Shown piece by piece: positions 11,251-23,315 of a DNA stretch of 64,000 nucleotides. The DNA comes from Augochlora pura (Eukaryota; Arthropoda; Insecta; Hymenoptera; Halictidae), in assembly GCF_028453695.1 (NCBI RefSeq), contig NC_135773.1, positions 23,919,782 through 23,983,781 of the forward strand. Reading direction: 5' to 3'. How positions within the stretch are numbered: the first letter of the stretch is position 1; every line of letters starts with the position of its first letter. The position numbers and the translations under genes are program-made. The notes below the pieces were generated by a model. That model was not told the DNA's origin. It saw only the letters and a list, made by a program, of their open reading frames with translations, and ran no database searches.

Positions 11251-12140
11251 TTAACCCATTCGTTACGGGTGCCGGATATACATAATATAGGTGTCGTGCC
11301 TAAGAGGTTCAAGAAGGAGTTGTTTCGCGTCGCTGAAAAAGCAAATCTAAACTTCGTACCGATTCGTGTATCTCGTCTCGATTAGAAGAAGCATTCGAGA
11401 AAAAGAGCGAGAGAGAGAAGGACGGAGTAAAAAGCGACGAAAGCGGGGAATGAGATAAAAAGGAGATGGACAGCGAGAACAAGAGAAAAAGAGAAATGGA
11501 AAAAAAGAAGAGAGAAAGGTAAGAGGGAAAAAGAGAAAGGGAAAATCGAAAGAGTTTCTCTTTGGAGGTCCTCGCGGCGCGAGCAAATCGTGCGAGAGCC
11601 GCGCGCGCGGCGACGCGATTTTAGGCGTCTCGTACTCTCCCCTCCTGCCTGGTCTGTTAGCCAGGGTCCCCCCCTTCGAGGCAGCCGAAAACGACGAAGA
11701 GAGAGAGAGGGGGGGAGAGAGACGGAGCTTCGCTTATGGCAACTCGCCCGTGGGCCGCCGGGTCGACGGCGACGTTTCGGATGTATTCCGCATACGTAAA
11801 CCTGCGCGCCTCTCCTCTCCGACGCTATCCGTTCGCGGCTCACGGAATTTCGGAGAACGGCCGATCGTTCGTCGAAATACACGGACAGGGGGTGTTTCCA
11901 CAGACTTTTCTCGCAGGCCTGGGCACGCAGGCCGAGGTCCCCGCACCGCTTCCGGTTTCCTCCAATTTTCGTCCCTCCGAACCGAGCAACTGCTTGGGAA
12001 ATCTCTCGCCGACAATGGAAAATCTCTCGAAAATCAATGCATCTTCGTTTAGGATGCATCCGGGAACGAAATTGAGCAGTCGAGGTTCGGAGACGGTTCG
12101 TCGGAATAAACGTACATACTGCGGCCGGCGAAATCGTGTG

Positions 12141-13286
12141 AATATTTGAGACGTTTATTCTGAAAGTGGCGCAAAGGCCATTTATATACTTAAATTGAGA
12201 TATTTGAGGGTTTCTGTTTCAACGCAATTAAGGAGTTCAATTTATAGCTCCCATTTTCGAATGGGAACATTGCATTATCTGTAATGGCAATTATCGAGTG
12301 TGCGTTTTCTTACCGAAAATGGAGTTGAGCCGCTTTCAAAATCAACTACCAGATTCGTTGTCGAATTTCAAGAAGACCAAAGTCTATTTGACATGATTTA
12401 AGATGCTCGAAAGTGAAGGAAACGATACTGAATTTACAACACTTCGAAAACATGTGCGATTCAAAAAATTGTTGAGCCACGAAAAATTACGAAAACAATT
12501 TACTGCTGATCTACATTTAGCGCGTGAAAGGGATTTGAAGAAATCGCGACGTTCGCCTATTATTCACAGCGATTGTAAAATTCATCTTACCGACGATCAA
12601 CTTTAATTTCTATCTTATAATATCCGAGATCAGTATTCACGGATTACGGCCAATGGTTTCAGATAAAGCATCTCATTAGAGATCGGTAATGCAACCTGAG
12701 CGAGGATGAATATCGTAACGCGGCGCTGGAAGTGAAATCTGACACGGCCAAATAATGACAAGAATGTCTTCGACTTCGTATATTTCTATCGCATAGCTCG
12801 CAATTCAACGCGCGTGAATTATCGGCGCTTCGTCGACACGCGATACAAGGAAATATATGTGAAATACAAAGAAAAATAGGTCATTCGATTGAAAGCGACG
12901 AAGGTGACCCGAAAAATCACCGGAACGCCTCCGCGAAAAAAAGAGAAGAGGCACGGCTCCCTCGACATCATTTAAATTCCATCATTAATATTCATCCTGA
13001 AGAGCCGGCGCGCATTCCACCGGCCGTAAACATAGCGATCTTTTGTTATTTTATTGTTCCGGCTCGTTTATTTTCTTATCAATCGCGTTGGGAAGCGCGA
13101 AGGAACGAGAGAGAGAGACTTTGAGAGCATAAGTGGCCAACGAGAGGACTCGAAAGTCCTTCACGTCCAAGGACCTTGCTTAATGCACTTGATCCACATG
13201 AAATGTTTAAAAGCGAGCCCGTTTGAAAAAGTGAGGATTAAGATAGGTTTACACGCGAAGCCGGGCTCGCCGTTGCTCCGCCTCAC
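12141..13286. other. Mixed stretch with a small hypothetical frame
   Basis: Moderate GC. A 67-codon frame at 12403-12606 (+) starts MLESEGNDTEFTT and is Lys/Arg-rich and plausible in composition, but it has no recognised domain. Just upstream a 25-codon frame at 12327 reads MELSRFQNQLPDS and stops at TGA. A 91-codon frame at 13054-13329 (+) overlaps the minus-strand exon candidate at 13287. None can be supported as a gene. Confidence 0.35.
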
Positions 13287-13400
13287 CTTGAAATTTTCGT
13301 ATTGCAATAGTTTCGCAACTATGGGGTAGGGATAAGCCTTAGACCACGACGAGTTCGGTATCTCGTGTTTATTTGAATATATGGCGATGTCGAAGTCACC
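13287..13400 (-). CDS. Candidate internal coding exon (minus), product unknown
   Basis: Read on the minus strand, AATGCTAG precedes and CAAG|GTGAGG follows a 114-base segment open in one phase-0 frame for 38 codons. It includes the stretch HEIPNSSWSKAYPYP. The donor fits consensus. The acceptor lies in AT-rich DNA without a strong pyrimidine tract. The upstream AT-rich versus internal balanced composition suits an intron/exon border. The peptide is not recognised and no companion exon was found. The plus-strand frame 13054-13329 competes for the same DNA. Confidence 0.2.
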
Positions 13401-13505
13401 CTAGCATTTAAATTACTTTAAATTACTTAAATTTTCAAATAATACCAAATGCATTCGACTTTGGAAACAGAGATATTTCTATGAAACCAAGAATATTTCC
13501 TTCTT

Positions 13506-13749
13506 TTAACCCTCTTCGTACCGAACAACGATATATCGTTGTTGGCTATTGTTGGAAAGATAGTTTTCTTAATACTTTTATTGAACAACAATTTCATTTC
13601 TTATTTCTTCTCCCCTTTTGAATTTGTCATTTATCAGGCTTTTCAAAATTCTTGCAATTTCTTTCCGAAACTTTGTCAAACTTCGTCAAACGAGTTTTAA
13701 ACATTTCCCTCGGATACAGACACTTTTTGGCCGGTACTAAGAGGGTTAA
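13506..13749 (+). mobile_element. Group C TTAA/CCC short element
   Basis: A 244-bp element with TTAA at 13506-13509 and 13746-13749. The left end is CCCTCTTCGTACCG and the right end CCGGTACTAAGAGGG, inverted repeats matching at 13 of 15 bases. A perfect 20-bp palindrome sits just inside the left end. The interior is T-rich and non-coding. It is the only copy of this terminus type seen here, and is attributed to the piggyBac type by its TTAA/CCC edges. Confidence 0.7.
13524..13543. repeat. Perfect 20-bp palindrome inside group C element
   Basis: AACAACGATATATCGTTGTT is identical to its own reverse complement and lies immediately inside the left terminus. Confidence 0.9.
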
Positions 13750-14454
13750 TGAAATAAATTTAAGGACGAACAGAAAATAATACAAAATGGACTCCACGCC
13801 TCGAATGAAAATAGCTTCAAATTTTCATATATTTCAAAGTCCGATTCCGCGGTGGAGGCGAGCCTTCTTGCGAACAAAATTCTCCAGAGCGTCGCGCGCC
13901 GAAGATTCGAAATTTGGGAAACAAGCCAATAATCGCGAGTGGAATAAGAATTAGTGCACAGCCGAACCGTGTCGATGCCGTCGCGCAGCTTGCACGGGAT
14001 TCGCCCGTAGCTTTCCGCGTGCGAGGACCGCGCGCCGCGTTCGTTGCCAACACGCAATCCGTCTTCCCGTCGATTCATTCGGGGGGGTTTTGACGGACAC
14101 GATGAATGTGCAACGCCGTCGCGGACGTAAATAAACGACCTACAAGGTGGAACGAGAAAAGCTTTCCGATCGTAAAAATATCACGGAAACGCGCGCGCGT
14201 CCCGGTCGGATCGCCTTCTTTTTTTTTCGGAGAAAAGTCGAGCGACCGCCGCGAGGTGTTCCAAGTCTCGACGGACTTTCGTCGGGAACACGTATTTCGG
14301 ATGTCTACGAAAAACACCGGTTTTTGGGATGAGAAAATCTTGGTGAACGCGTTCGACGCGCGGAACGGGGATATGAGAGATAAAATCAAGTATGGTGGAC
14401 CCTCGACTTTCGAAAGCGTGCACGAAAATAGAATGTTCAAAAGGAGAGTTATAT

Positions 14455-14458
<4 letters not shown>

Positions 14459-14494
<36 letters not shown>
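14459..14494. repeat. (AT)n microsatellite
   Basis: About 18 AT units, uninterrupted. Confidence 0.95.
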
Positions 14495-14497
<3 letters not shown>

Positions 14498-16248
14498 CCG
14501 TGTCTTAAAGTATTTATTTAATTGTTTAACTTTCGGTAGTTTTCTTTATAAACTCGTCGAGACTTTATGATGAAATTCTTCCATAATAGTTAAAAATTTC
14601 TCTAGACGCATAAAGAAGTTTTATTCAGATTTTTAACGCGTTCAACGTCGACAATTACACCCTAAAATCCCCACACAATTGAAGCAATTTAATTAATCAA
14701 AATAAAAGTAAAAAGTTTACATTTATCACAGGGGATGACATTAGAGCTCTTTCGCATTCGAAAAATCATAGTCGAACTCATTTTGCTCGAATATATTGCG
14801 ATAAGAATAAATTTTCAAAATTGGTCAGAAATTAGGGTCACCCAGATATGAGTGTTAATTGTCGAAGTCTTGACCACTCTAAAAGTCTAATAAAGCTAAG
14901 CAGACACCCCATTTGTTTCTAACTAAAAACCGTCTCGATGGAAAAATACAATCGATATCTCCTATCCCTTACCCCTTCCTTCACGCATCGAGCTTTTCAA
15001 TGGCCGGTTCGTGTCGACCGAGGAATTCGTGGCGGCAATTAATTTATCGCAACCAATCGCGCCCGGAGATCACAGGAATAATTTACGCGTGTTAGACGCG
15101 TAACAAACGAAACACGGCGAACGGGCGACCGGCTCTTAGGAGTCTTCGATACCGATCAGGAATCGGGAGCAAACATTTAACTTTGCCCGCGTTTATAAAC
15201 GCCTGCGCCCGCAGGCTGTTTTGACCATGGCCTTAATCGCAATGTACACCGATACGCGGCGGCGATGCACACGGGCACCGCGCCGCGTCTCCTTTTTTCC
15301 TGCACTTCGCGAAACCGTGAACTCTCGTAAAATTATCTGCGGTCCGCGCGAGGGGGAAGCCGACGGCGTTCGCGCGCCAAACAACCGGCTAATTGTTCTC
15401 GCGAACGCTGTTGCGCGCACATTCTTGCCTCCGTGCAAAACTTATCGAATGTTTTCGCCGGCCGAATTTTATTTGACATGGAAATAAGTAACGGCGAGCG
15501 CAGTTCGCTTCGTTTTCAATGCTATATGGGACAATTGCTAATATTTTTTTTTTAAATTTCAATTCCTTGATTTTACTAGTTACCGTTGCGGCTGTGGAAT
15601 TTTTTAATATTATTTCAAGGATTATATCTATACGAAGAGAGAAAGAGGGGAAAATTGGTCTAAAGGTCTCCGAAAGTAAAATCTTCTGTCGAATATTATT
15701 TCGAGGAACAATCTCATTTGTCACAGCTAAATTGCTTCAAATAGATCGGTATTATTTTTATATTCGTTGAATACTGAGTGGAACGATGGTTTATTAATCT
15801 AATATTTCCCTAGATGCCTCGGAATCGTACAAGATTACGTTATCGGGAAATCTAAATAGATTCAGATAAAAAAATTACTCGGCAGGCTCAGTGTTAATTA
15901 AATTAACACCGATCGCAAGGAAACGTCGATTGTACATTTGACAATAAAAATACTACAGTTTAGGCTAAAATACTTGTGCAACACCTTCGTAAATTCCGCT
16001 GATTTCAGAATAATTCTCGAGCAACTTCTATCGAAAGAAACTGCATCGAACGCGATCGATGAGATTGGTAAAAAATTTATATAAAAATAGCTGGACGCAG
16101 CGAAGTGATTGACGCGTGAATCGTGTGACAAAATTGCTATACTACGGGTCTCGTTACATTATAGGCACACCTCCTCGTATTGACCCAAATCGTGCGCGAG
16201 CCGCGGAGACAATGACAACGGGGACGCGCCGCGCGGCCCAGCGAATCG

Positions 16249-16262
16249 CCCCCCCCCCCCCC
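16249..16262. repeat. Poly-C homopolymer (14 C)
   Basis: Fourteen C in a row. The length is uncertain in any assembly. Confidence 0.85.
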
Positions 16263-16659
16263 GTCGTCGTATCGTACGATGCACTTTCGCGATACGATTT
16301 ACCCGCCGGAATAATCGTTCGAGATAACGAGCCTCGAATGCTCCGTTTTTGCACCGCTCCGTGCCGATTCCACCCGATAAGATAAAAACCCTCCGCGTAC
16401 GCGCGACATCGATCGGCGTCGATCCGCGAGCGGGAAACGGTGTCGCGCGCGACTGCTCCTCGATTCTCGCATTTAATTCTGCGGCTCGATCGCGAAGCTT
16501 AACAGGCTTTTCATTGACAGATCTCGCCGGGAAGATTATCAACGACAGTCGTTGACAACGACAGAGTCGACACGGCGACTCCGAGTCGCCGATCGAAAAT
16601 TAAAATATCGTAGTTCGAAATAGTTCTTACGGTGAGACTCGATCTTCGTGGAATCGTTA

Positions 16660-16840
16660 TTAACCCCTTGCCATACTTTGACGAGTCTGACACGCGACGA
16701 AAATTTCTAGTAATAATTTATTTAGCGTCAATGCTTCTTTTAAGCAGTCGTTCTTTTAACGTGAATAAAATTCTATCATTTTTACATTTTTCTATCCGGG
16801 ACTCTGTTTTCGAGAAAATCGACTTTGTAGGAAGATATAT
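16660..16840 (-). mobile_element. Group A element, partial and reversed
   Basis: TTAA at 16660 is followed by CCCCTTGCCATACTTTGACG, then AGTCTGACACG and AAATTTCTAGTAATAATTTA. This is the reverse complement of the right half of the 8750-9000 copy, including the degenerated GAGTCGGACTC motif. The other end was not found. The match fades before a (TAA)n run at 16838-16861. Confidence 0.6.
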
Positions 16841-16861
16841 ATAATAATAATAATAATAATA
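16838..16861. repeat. (TAA)n microsatellite
   Basis: ATA/TAA trinucleotide run of about seven units at the faded end of the partial group A element. Confidence 0.85.
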
Positions 16862-19800
16862 GTTAAATTACGGATCTTCATATGAAATAAAAATTGTACA
16901 AGAAAATCTCATTCCTTTTCCAGTAACAGTGGTTACTAGACTACAATAGTTACAACAATCTCCTCAAGCTTTCCACATAATAAATAGAAATAGAAAAGAA
17001 TGAAGAAAAATCGAAAAATATGTGGAAGAAAATGTGTTTCGATCCCGATCGTTTTCAATGGCGTCGGTACAGTTTAACGCTTTCGTATTCCACGGTCCGC
17101 CTCGCCGGTTCGACCGCAAGTACATAAAATCCGCGGTCCGAAAGTAAGTTACTATAATTTCCCGTGACTTTTATAGCCGGCCGTGTCGTTCGACGCGCGG
17201 AAAGAACGTCGTCGCGAAGCCACCTCTCCGAACGGAACAGTGAAATTATCGCCCCGTCTCCTCTATCGGAATAATTAGCATGATTTCGTTAATTCGTCGC
17301 GTTATGAAACGGGGCGGGTATCGGATCCGAGCCGCGTTACACGCTCGATGCAAATCGTAATAAGCGGCGCGAAACCGCGATCGAAGCGTGGGAATGAAGA
17401 GAGCAGGGCGAGGTTTGCAATGCATCGATTCCATCGATAACGAAAAATAAGACGAAAAATAAGACGAAAAATAAGACGAAAAATAAGACGAAAACTAAGA
17501 CGAAGATCGCGACGCGAGCTAAGACGAAAACTAAGAGACGAAGCCAAGCGACGGAGAGACACGTCGGGAGATCGACACGCGCCTCCGGTCAGTTTATACG
17601 ACTCCAAGCCGCAAGAACGAGCTCACCGCATTCGAGACAGGGGAAAAAAAAACAAGAGGCGAAAGCGAAAACCGATGCGCGCGATCGTTTTGAATTGTTC
17701 GTAGAAATGATCTCGTTGACGACGACTAACCCGGCCACCAACAGGCTTACCTTGCGTTCGAAATAGATGCACTATGATTAACGCCGTTCACTGTCAAATA
17801 TCTTCCCCCGTATATATTCTCGTACCATTTCTGTCTCGATTAGCATTTCTCCGATATATTTTTCTGAGATATGATTTAAACATTTTTGCCTCGCGTATCC
17901 GTAGTTGTGTAAACGAAATTTAGAGAAACAAACACGCGCTCGACGTAGATGCAAGTGACTCCGCGCCATTTCGACCACATTCCACGATGCTTCTTGACGC
18001 TATTTTTCGATCGACGATTTTCGATTTCGATTTTCTTGTTTAATTTTATAGAATTTTGTTGAGTGACGATTTTTGTCTGATATAAGAAGACTGATAAAGA
18101 ATGGAAGAGATTAGCGTGAATCCTCTGAGCTACCACTCGCATAATTACAGAATGCGACAAAAATTGTATAATATATCTAATCAATTACTATATAATTAAA
18201 ATATATTTATGCAACTATTTGAATATTAAATACGCTTGAGTAGTATCACTGTACATACAATTTTAATTGGATTGAGGTACCACCCCTTAAATAACTCAAT
18301 TAAAAAAAATTTGATAAAAACCATATAAATCATACAATTGAACTTAGGTGAAAATCAACGAGTTATATATATATCGTCGTGTGAAGGGGCTCTTAGGGAG
18401 GCAGAAATGACAAATCCTTGGCAACGATGTCGGACAACGACGACGACGAGGATAGTAGCGACGTTGTGGAGGGTTAAGGGTCAAATCTAACCCTGAAATC
18501 CAGCACGCTCTTGCTCGACGGCACACGCGCGGATAGGTCGTTCTCGCGGACACGTAGCGGAATCGAGAGGCAGGCGGGCGAGGGCGGTCCTCCCGAGGTA
18601 GAAACGCGATCGATCGGAAGCTCCGTCCGCGTGAGAACCTCTGCGTGTTCCCATTTCTCCTTTCAGCGGTCGGTCGCTCGATCCGCGGTTGTATAACAGC
18701 AATGAAAGTACTCCGACAGGCAACGGAACGGGGCAACGTCACGTCTCTGTTCACGCGGAACTACCTTGATAGTCGTTCTAGCTGGCAGCATGGTCGGTCT
18801 AGATGCTTATGGACCACCGTGCGGACCACCGTATTTCGGATCGTTCGCCGAGAGCTTCTTCTTCACGCCCCGATCTGCTGCTCTCCCCGATCGCGACTGC
18901 TAATCCTAGATTTTCTCAACAGATCGAACCGCCTTCGACAGATTTCAGTTCTCGCTCGTACGCGGACATTGCTGCAATTAATTGCGGAGGGCTCGATTAT
19001 GTAATCTGTCAACGTTTAATTGTCTACGTTTCGACGTTCCCTCCAACGAGGGATTTTTACCGAAATATGAAACAGGGTAGCGCACTATATTGTAGAGTGG
19101 TCAATTGACGGGCCTGAGATAAAATAATTAATTTTATCTCCAGCAAGAAATATTAATCATTTTCAATCAGAAATAAAGTAAAAGAATAAAATCCTGTAAT
19201 TACTCCACTATTATAATTAATGTGGTGAATTGTAACTATCTAATTCTGGTAAGATACATCAATCTTTTTACTCGAGAAATAAACAAAATGAAGGAATAAA
19301 ATCGCGTTTAGCTATACTAATATTTAATATAGCGAATTACAACTATCTAGTTGCGGTTTCGTTAATTAAATGGCCGAGATCGCAAGCATGTTTGGGATTG
19401 CCCTCTAATGGATGCTAGCGGGGTTGATGTGTTCATTACTTTTCGAATACTCTGAAACTATTTCAGATCCCTAATTAATTGACGAGCTCATAATTTAGTC
19501 AATAAGTGTTTCACGATAAAATTGCGTTTAAACTCGCGCGCCGACCGTGTGGGTCTAGTTAAGGGTTAATAGCATCGCTGATTAAAACGCGCTGAAACTC
19601 GATCGTTCCCAGCCGCTATTACCAACGTTATCGTAGACCATAGTTGCCGAGCAAACGAAGGATTTCATACGTTTATGATAAACACAAGCCTCGTAAAACG
19701 TACGACAGCGTTCGATGAAATGTTCTTAAAAAACGTGGATTCTTGAAAGAATTCGGCGAAACAATGGATTCGGTTGGATGAGAACAATTTTTGATACGAT

Positions 19801-19901
19801 ACACGTGTCAATAAATCGTTTAAATATATTTTATAGTAAAAAATATATCTATCGTTATTACTATTGATCATTATTATTATTATTAATGATTATTATTACT
19901 A
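16862..19901. other. Mixed stretch without a recognised gene
   Basis: AT-rich at both ends. Moderate GC at about 17040-17780 and 18420-18960. A good minus-strand splice donor (GCAAG|GTAAGC) lies at about 17745-17755, with a short open frame before it but no acceptor. A good plus-strand acceptor (CATTTCTCCTTTCAG) ends at 18666, inside overlapping frames of 119 codons (+, 18645-19004) and 136 codons (-, 18344-18754). These are isolated signals. The stretch from 19110 to 19900 is AT-rich and empty. Confidence 0.4.
17441..17502. repeat. 12-bp minisatellite, about 5 copies
   Basis: Tandem units of GAAAAATAAGAC, becoming degenerate (AAAACTAAGACG) up to about 17540. Confidence 0.9.
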
Positions 19902-20125
19902 TTAACCCTCTGCGATCGAACGGCGACTCTCAGGCGCCCCTAAAAATTAAATAATCTTTATCAAATTTACTAATATTTGAAAAATTGTTAAAAACTATTA
20001 TCTCTGTTACACAAGTAATAAAATTCAATTTTATAATGTATAAAATGCTCCAAGTTATATCAAATGGAAGCACTGTAAATATTTTGGATTTCCAGTTAAA
20101 TATGGCTCCGACTGCGAAGGGTTAA
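19902..20125 (+). mobile_element. Group B TTAA/CCC short element (piggyBac-like)
   Basis: A 224-bp element with TTAA at 19902-19905 and 20122-20125. The left end is CCCTCTGCGATCGA. The right end is ATGGCTCCGACTGCGAAGGG. The right 100 bases (ATAATGTATAAAATGCTCC, then AAGTTATATCAAATGGA) match the copy at 30515-30698 closely. No coding capacity. Confidence 0.75.
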
Positions 20126-21517
20126 TATTCGGTCATAATTACCGTCCGCTATTTTCAGGCGTAGATTCGATATATATGTACAAACTATAGAACAAATGTT
20201 TGAGTTCGTCAGACGTCGCTCGTTAAATCTGACACGCCTATTAGAAACCTCGCGACGGCTCGTTCAATTGATTTCGGAAATCGTCGCACTCTATTTGGTA
20301 AATACACTGCCATAAACGGCCTGATAAGTTTCCGTTAATCTTTACAACCGCGAACGTTAACCCATATTCCTGCCCCATTAACTCTATTAAAAGAAACGTT
20401 TCCTTAGAGCTCTGCTCTGAAAAGGTTTAAAAAAATCTAAAAAAAAATTATTATTCAGCGCCCAGCATCTTGAATTACGCCGTGACATTTTTATAAAATA
20501 TAGACGCCGTATATCTGCCAGGAACAGCGCATAAGTTGTCGTTTATGCGTAATAAAATATCGAAGAAAGCTGCGCCCCGACGCATCGACGCGCACTATAG
20601 CGTTACCATTCCGCGACGCTTTCCCGTATCTCGCGACGGAATTTTCGTCTTTTGTTCTACGGATCGAACCCCGCGCGTCCTTCTCGTCGAACGGAAGAAC
20701 TACGACGTCCGCCGTTTAACTCTTTCGGCACGTGGGGATGCGCGAGCGGGTCGACGACTCGACTGGTGCCGAGACACGTGTATTTGTTTTGCTATTACGT
20801 TCGCTATTTTCGATGGCCCGCGTAATAATATAACGCTGGCGGCGCTGGCGATATCGTTGCACGATAACACCGGCCCGTTTCACCCTTCTCCCTCTTCTAC
20901 GAAAACCGTGGAGAACCGGCGAAACGGTCGGTCCGTCTGCAAATAGACCGTCGTCGCCCCGTAGGACGTCGTGTACCGTCGCGGTCGCAGAGTCGACGGG
21001 TCGTCGGCGTTCGTCGCGGCTCGCAGCGCCGATTTGAGCACCGCGTGTGCAACGGGCGAGCGCGAGCGCGCGCGCGCGCGCCAGAAAGAGAGAACAGAGA
21101 GAACGAAGGTGAGCTTTATCTCGCGGGTGCTCTACCCAAGGCTTCGTGTGTGTAATCTCGGTCGCGGAGAAAGTGGAAAAGTGTATCACTGACTTCGTTC
21201 CCTACATACTCGGCCGCGACTCCGTGGTATCGATGCGTTCACGCGTTTCACCGGCTTCGCCTCCGCCGCGCTCTTCGACGACAGCCTCCAGAACCGGGCG
21301 GGTGTCCCCGGGGCCCACGAAACCGGTCATTCTTATCAATTGCTCGTCTCTGTCGAGACCGGGGAACAGCCTCGACGGACAGGCGAAGTCACGGAATACT
21401 TCCCCCCCTCCCCTTGGTTAGGTAGGATAAATCATAAACTTCGAATTCTTGGAGGAATTGCGCTCGAAATTGTGTTGATTGCGTTCGTAACGGTTCGCAT
21501 GGAGTAGCGGACTGAAA
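20126..21517. other. GC-rich island 4 and AT-rich flank
   Basis: AT-rich until about 20530, then high GC and CpG to about 21420, with a (GC)n run at about 21063-21082. Frames of 136 codons (+, 20536-20946) and 157 codons (-, 20716-21189) overlap. The plus one starts MSFMRNKISKKAAP and has no motif that I know. A strong plus-strand splice donor ends the GC part at 21108. Confidence 0.4.
21000..21108 (+). other. Possible 5' exon ending at a strong splice donor
   Basis: GAACGAAG|GTGAGC at 21101-21114 is a good donor, at the edge of a CpG-rich, purine-rich segment typical of insect 5' untranslated exons. The start is not defined (the coordinate given is nominal) and no transcription start element is clear. 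Inference only. Confidence 0.2.
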
Positions 21518-21638
21518 TTAACCCTTCGAGCTATTATAAAGCGTCGGACTGGTGGCAAAAATTTTGGAATCTAGTAACAGTAGTAATAGAATAATTTTAG
21601 CGGTGCCTCAGAGTCACCAATCGAGGGCAAAGGGTTAA
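21518..21638 (+). mobile_element. Group B-like short element, internally deleted
   Basis: A 121-bp element with TTAA at 21518-21521 and 21635-21638. The left end is CCCTTCGAGCTATTATAAAG with GCGTCGGACT inside. The right end is CAATCGAGGGCAAAGGG. Termini are less well matched than in other copies. The short length suggests internal deletion. Confidence 0.55.
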
Positions 21639-21780
21639 TAAACAGAAATTAAATTCTTTGCAAAGGCGAGCGAATTTTTGATTTTCTCTAAAATTCGGGA
21701 TTGGAATAAAAAAGAATGTTACACCCTCTGTTCGATAGTGCTACCATACGGTGTAGTAATTCAGAGCCACCCTTTGCACG

Positions 21781-22040
21781 GGCTTGTATGATTTAATACA
21801 TAAATATGTATAATTTCATATATATGAGCCTGTATAATTTCATATATATGAGGCTGTATAATTTCATACAGATGAGCCTGTAATAATTTCATACATATAA
21901 GCCGGTATAATTTCATACCTAAAAACCTGTATAATTTCATACATATAAACCTGTATAATCTCATACATATAAACCTGTATAATCTCACGCATATAAACCA
22001 GCATAGTTTCATCCATATAAACCAGTATAATTTAATACGT
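21781..22040. repeat. 24-bp minisatellite, about 10 copies
   Basis: Tandem units of about 24 bases based on ATAAACCTGTATAATTTCAT, with single-base changes between copies. A minus-strand frame through it reads an eight-residue repeat of the LYRFICMK type, a by-product of the 24-base period. It is not evidence of a protein. Confidence 0.9.
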
Positions 22041-23315
22041 AAACGCGTCTATCTATACATTGAAAAATAAAGCTCGCGTAGTCGATGGCGGAAGCACTTT
22101 CCATAAGAATCGTAGCAGCCTCTGCTACTCCGTAATCATCGTCGCTGTTAGAATGATCCTAGCAATTTCACGGCAACGTCCTGACCAACAGCCATCGGTA
22201 CAGCGAAACGTCCGATGGAATCTGAAAGCTCGTTGTGTCGTCTTCCCGGGTCCATCGGCGAATCAACGCGCATCGATAACGAGAGTTGTGCAGAGCCAAC
22301 GGTATATCGCGGTGGCGGTGGCGGCGTTCTGCCGTGTAGCGTACGTTCACCTATTTTCAGAACGCGGTCTAATATTAATCTCGGCGATACCGACCACTAA
22401 AATCGATACGCCACGACCGAACTGGGTCAAACAGTTCCACGTGTATTCCGCCCGTTATTTTTAATATCGCGAAAACCAACCCCCCACTCACCCGGTCTCA
22501 ACGTTTTCAAGGGGATCCCCGAAATTCGTCGCGCGGCTTTTTACGAAATTGAGTGAAAAATTTGGGAAAAAGATCCCGAGATGCACCTCTGCTGTTTTAT
22601 ATTCGTGAGAAATAAGTTTCAACCCTCGACCACCGGCCAAATCAATTCAATACGCGATAAATCGATGAACGCGGTCTAATACCATTTTGGTATAGCGTGA
22701 AATTGGGGATGAAGTTTATGGGGTTGTTTTGATTAAGACCATACCAAAGAGAGTAAAGTTAACGTGGAAATAAAAGTATGAATTGTTAAAATATTATTAC
22801 CAAAAAAGAGAATCCTCAAAGTTGAAGATGCAAACTATATTTTCTATTTTTTTGATCAGTTAATATTATACTCCAAATTCATGCTATATATCTTGCAATA
22901 AAAAATAGATTATCGAGTTGCCCTATCTCGCATAAATTGCTAAATGATTAACATCCCTCTCGTGGTTCGATCGAGTACGCGAAATTTTGATTGGCGTCGT
23001 TAAGTGAACGTTCTTCCTGCCGTTTAAACGCCACCTCGGGCCTGTTTACGTATTCCGAGATTTTTCAAGCTGGGACAAAGAAGTTTCAACGGACGAGTAC
23101 TTAAATACGTAGAGATAAGCACGGCTGTACCGTTGCCCGCGCAGCTCATCGAGAAGAGTCCACATAACTCTCCTCGTATAGCGCTGCGCAGCATACAATG
23201 CAATTTGAAGCAATTGCACGTGGAGCAATCACATTGAACAGTCTGGGAGGTCGACTGGTATGATACGTAGGTATAGCGATCCGACCCATGGACGCGTGCA
23301 CTTTCTTTCAGATTT
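22041..23315. other. Mixed stretch without a recognised gene
   Basis: A 134-codon frame at 22060-22464 (+) has no motif and overlaps others. The rest is AT-rich. At about 22709-22735 a reversed, weak match to the mariner-like terminus (CCCCATAAACTTCATCCCC on the minus strand) may be another relic. A 128-codon minus frame at 23024-23410 runs through the tandem repeat at 23316. Confidence 0.4.

Larger units (their letters stand above)
10184..12140. other. GC-rich island 3
   Basis: After an AT-rich start, high GC and CpG from about 10430 to 12140. It has a (GA)n run at 10436-10466, a GCAGGAG-type run at 10890-10930, purine blocks at 11395-11550 and a (GA)n/(G)n block at 11700-11721. Open frames up to 225 codons (11382-12059, minus) overlap others on both strands and are low-complexity. 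GAGAAAGGTAAGAGG at 11513 resembles a splice donor within purine-rich DNA. A promoter or first-exon island is possible, but no gene is demonstrated. Confidence 0.4.
13750..16659. other. Mixed stretch without a recognised gene
   Basis: Alternates between moderate-GC and AT-rich DNA. At 14075-14456 frames of 116 codons (+) and 121 codons (-) overlap, so neither is convincing. At 15193-15487 frames of 81-88 codons overlap likewise. An (AT)n run lies at 14459-14494 and a 14-base poly-C at 16249-16262. No known motif is seen. Confidence 0.45.

Noticed and set aside
21781..22012. Repeat-encoded peptide (eight-residue period) on the minus strand
   Set aside because: Direct consequence of a 24-bp minisatellite. 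No start context, no homologous domain.
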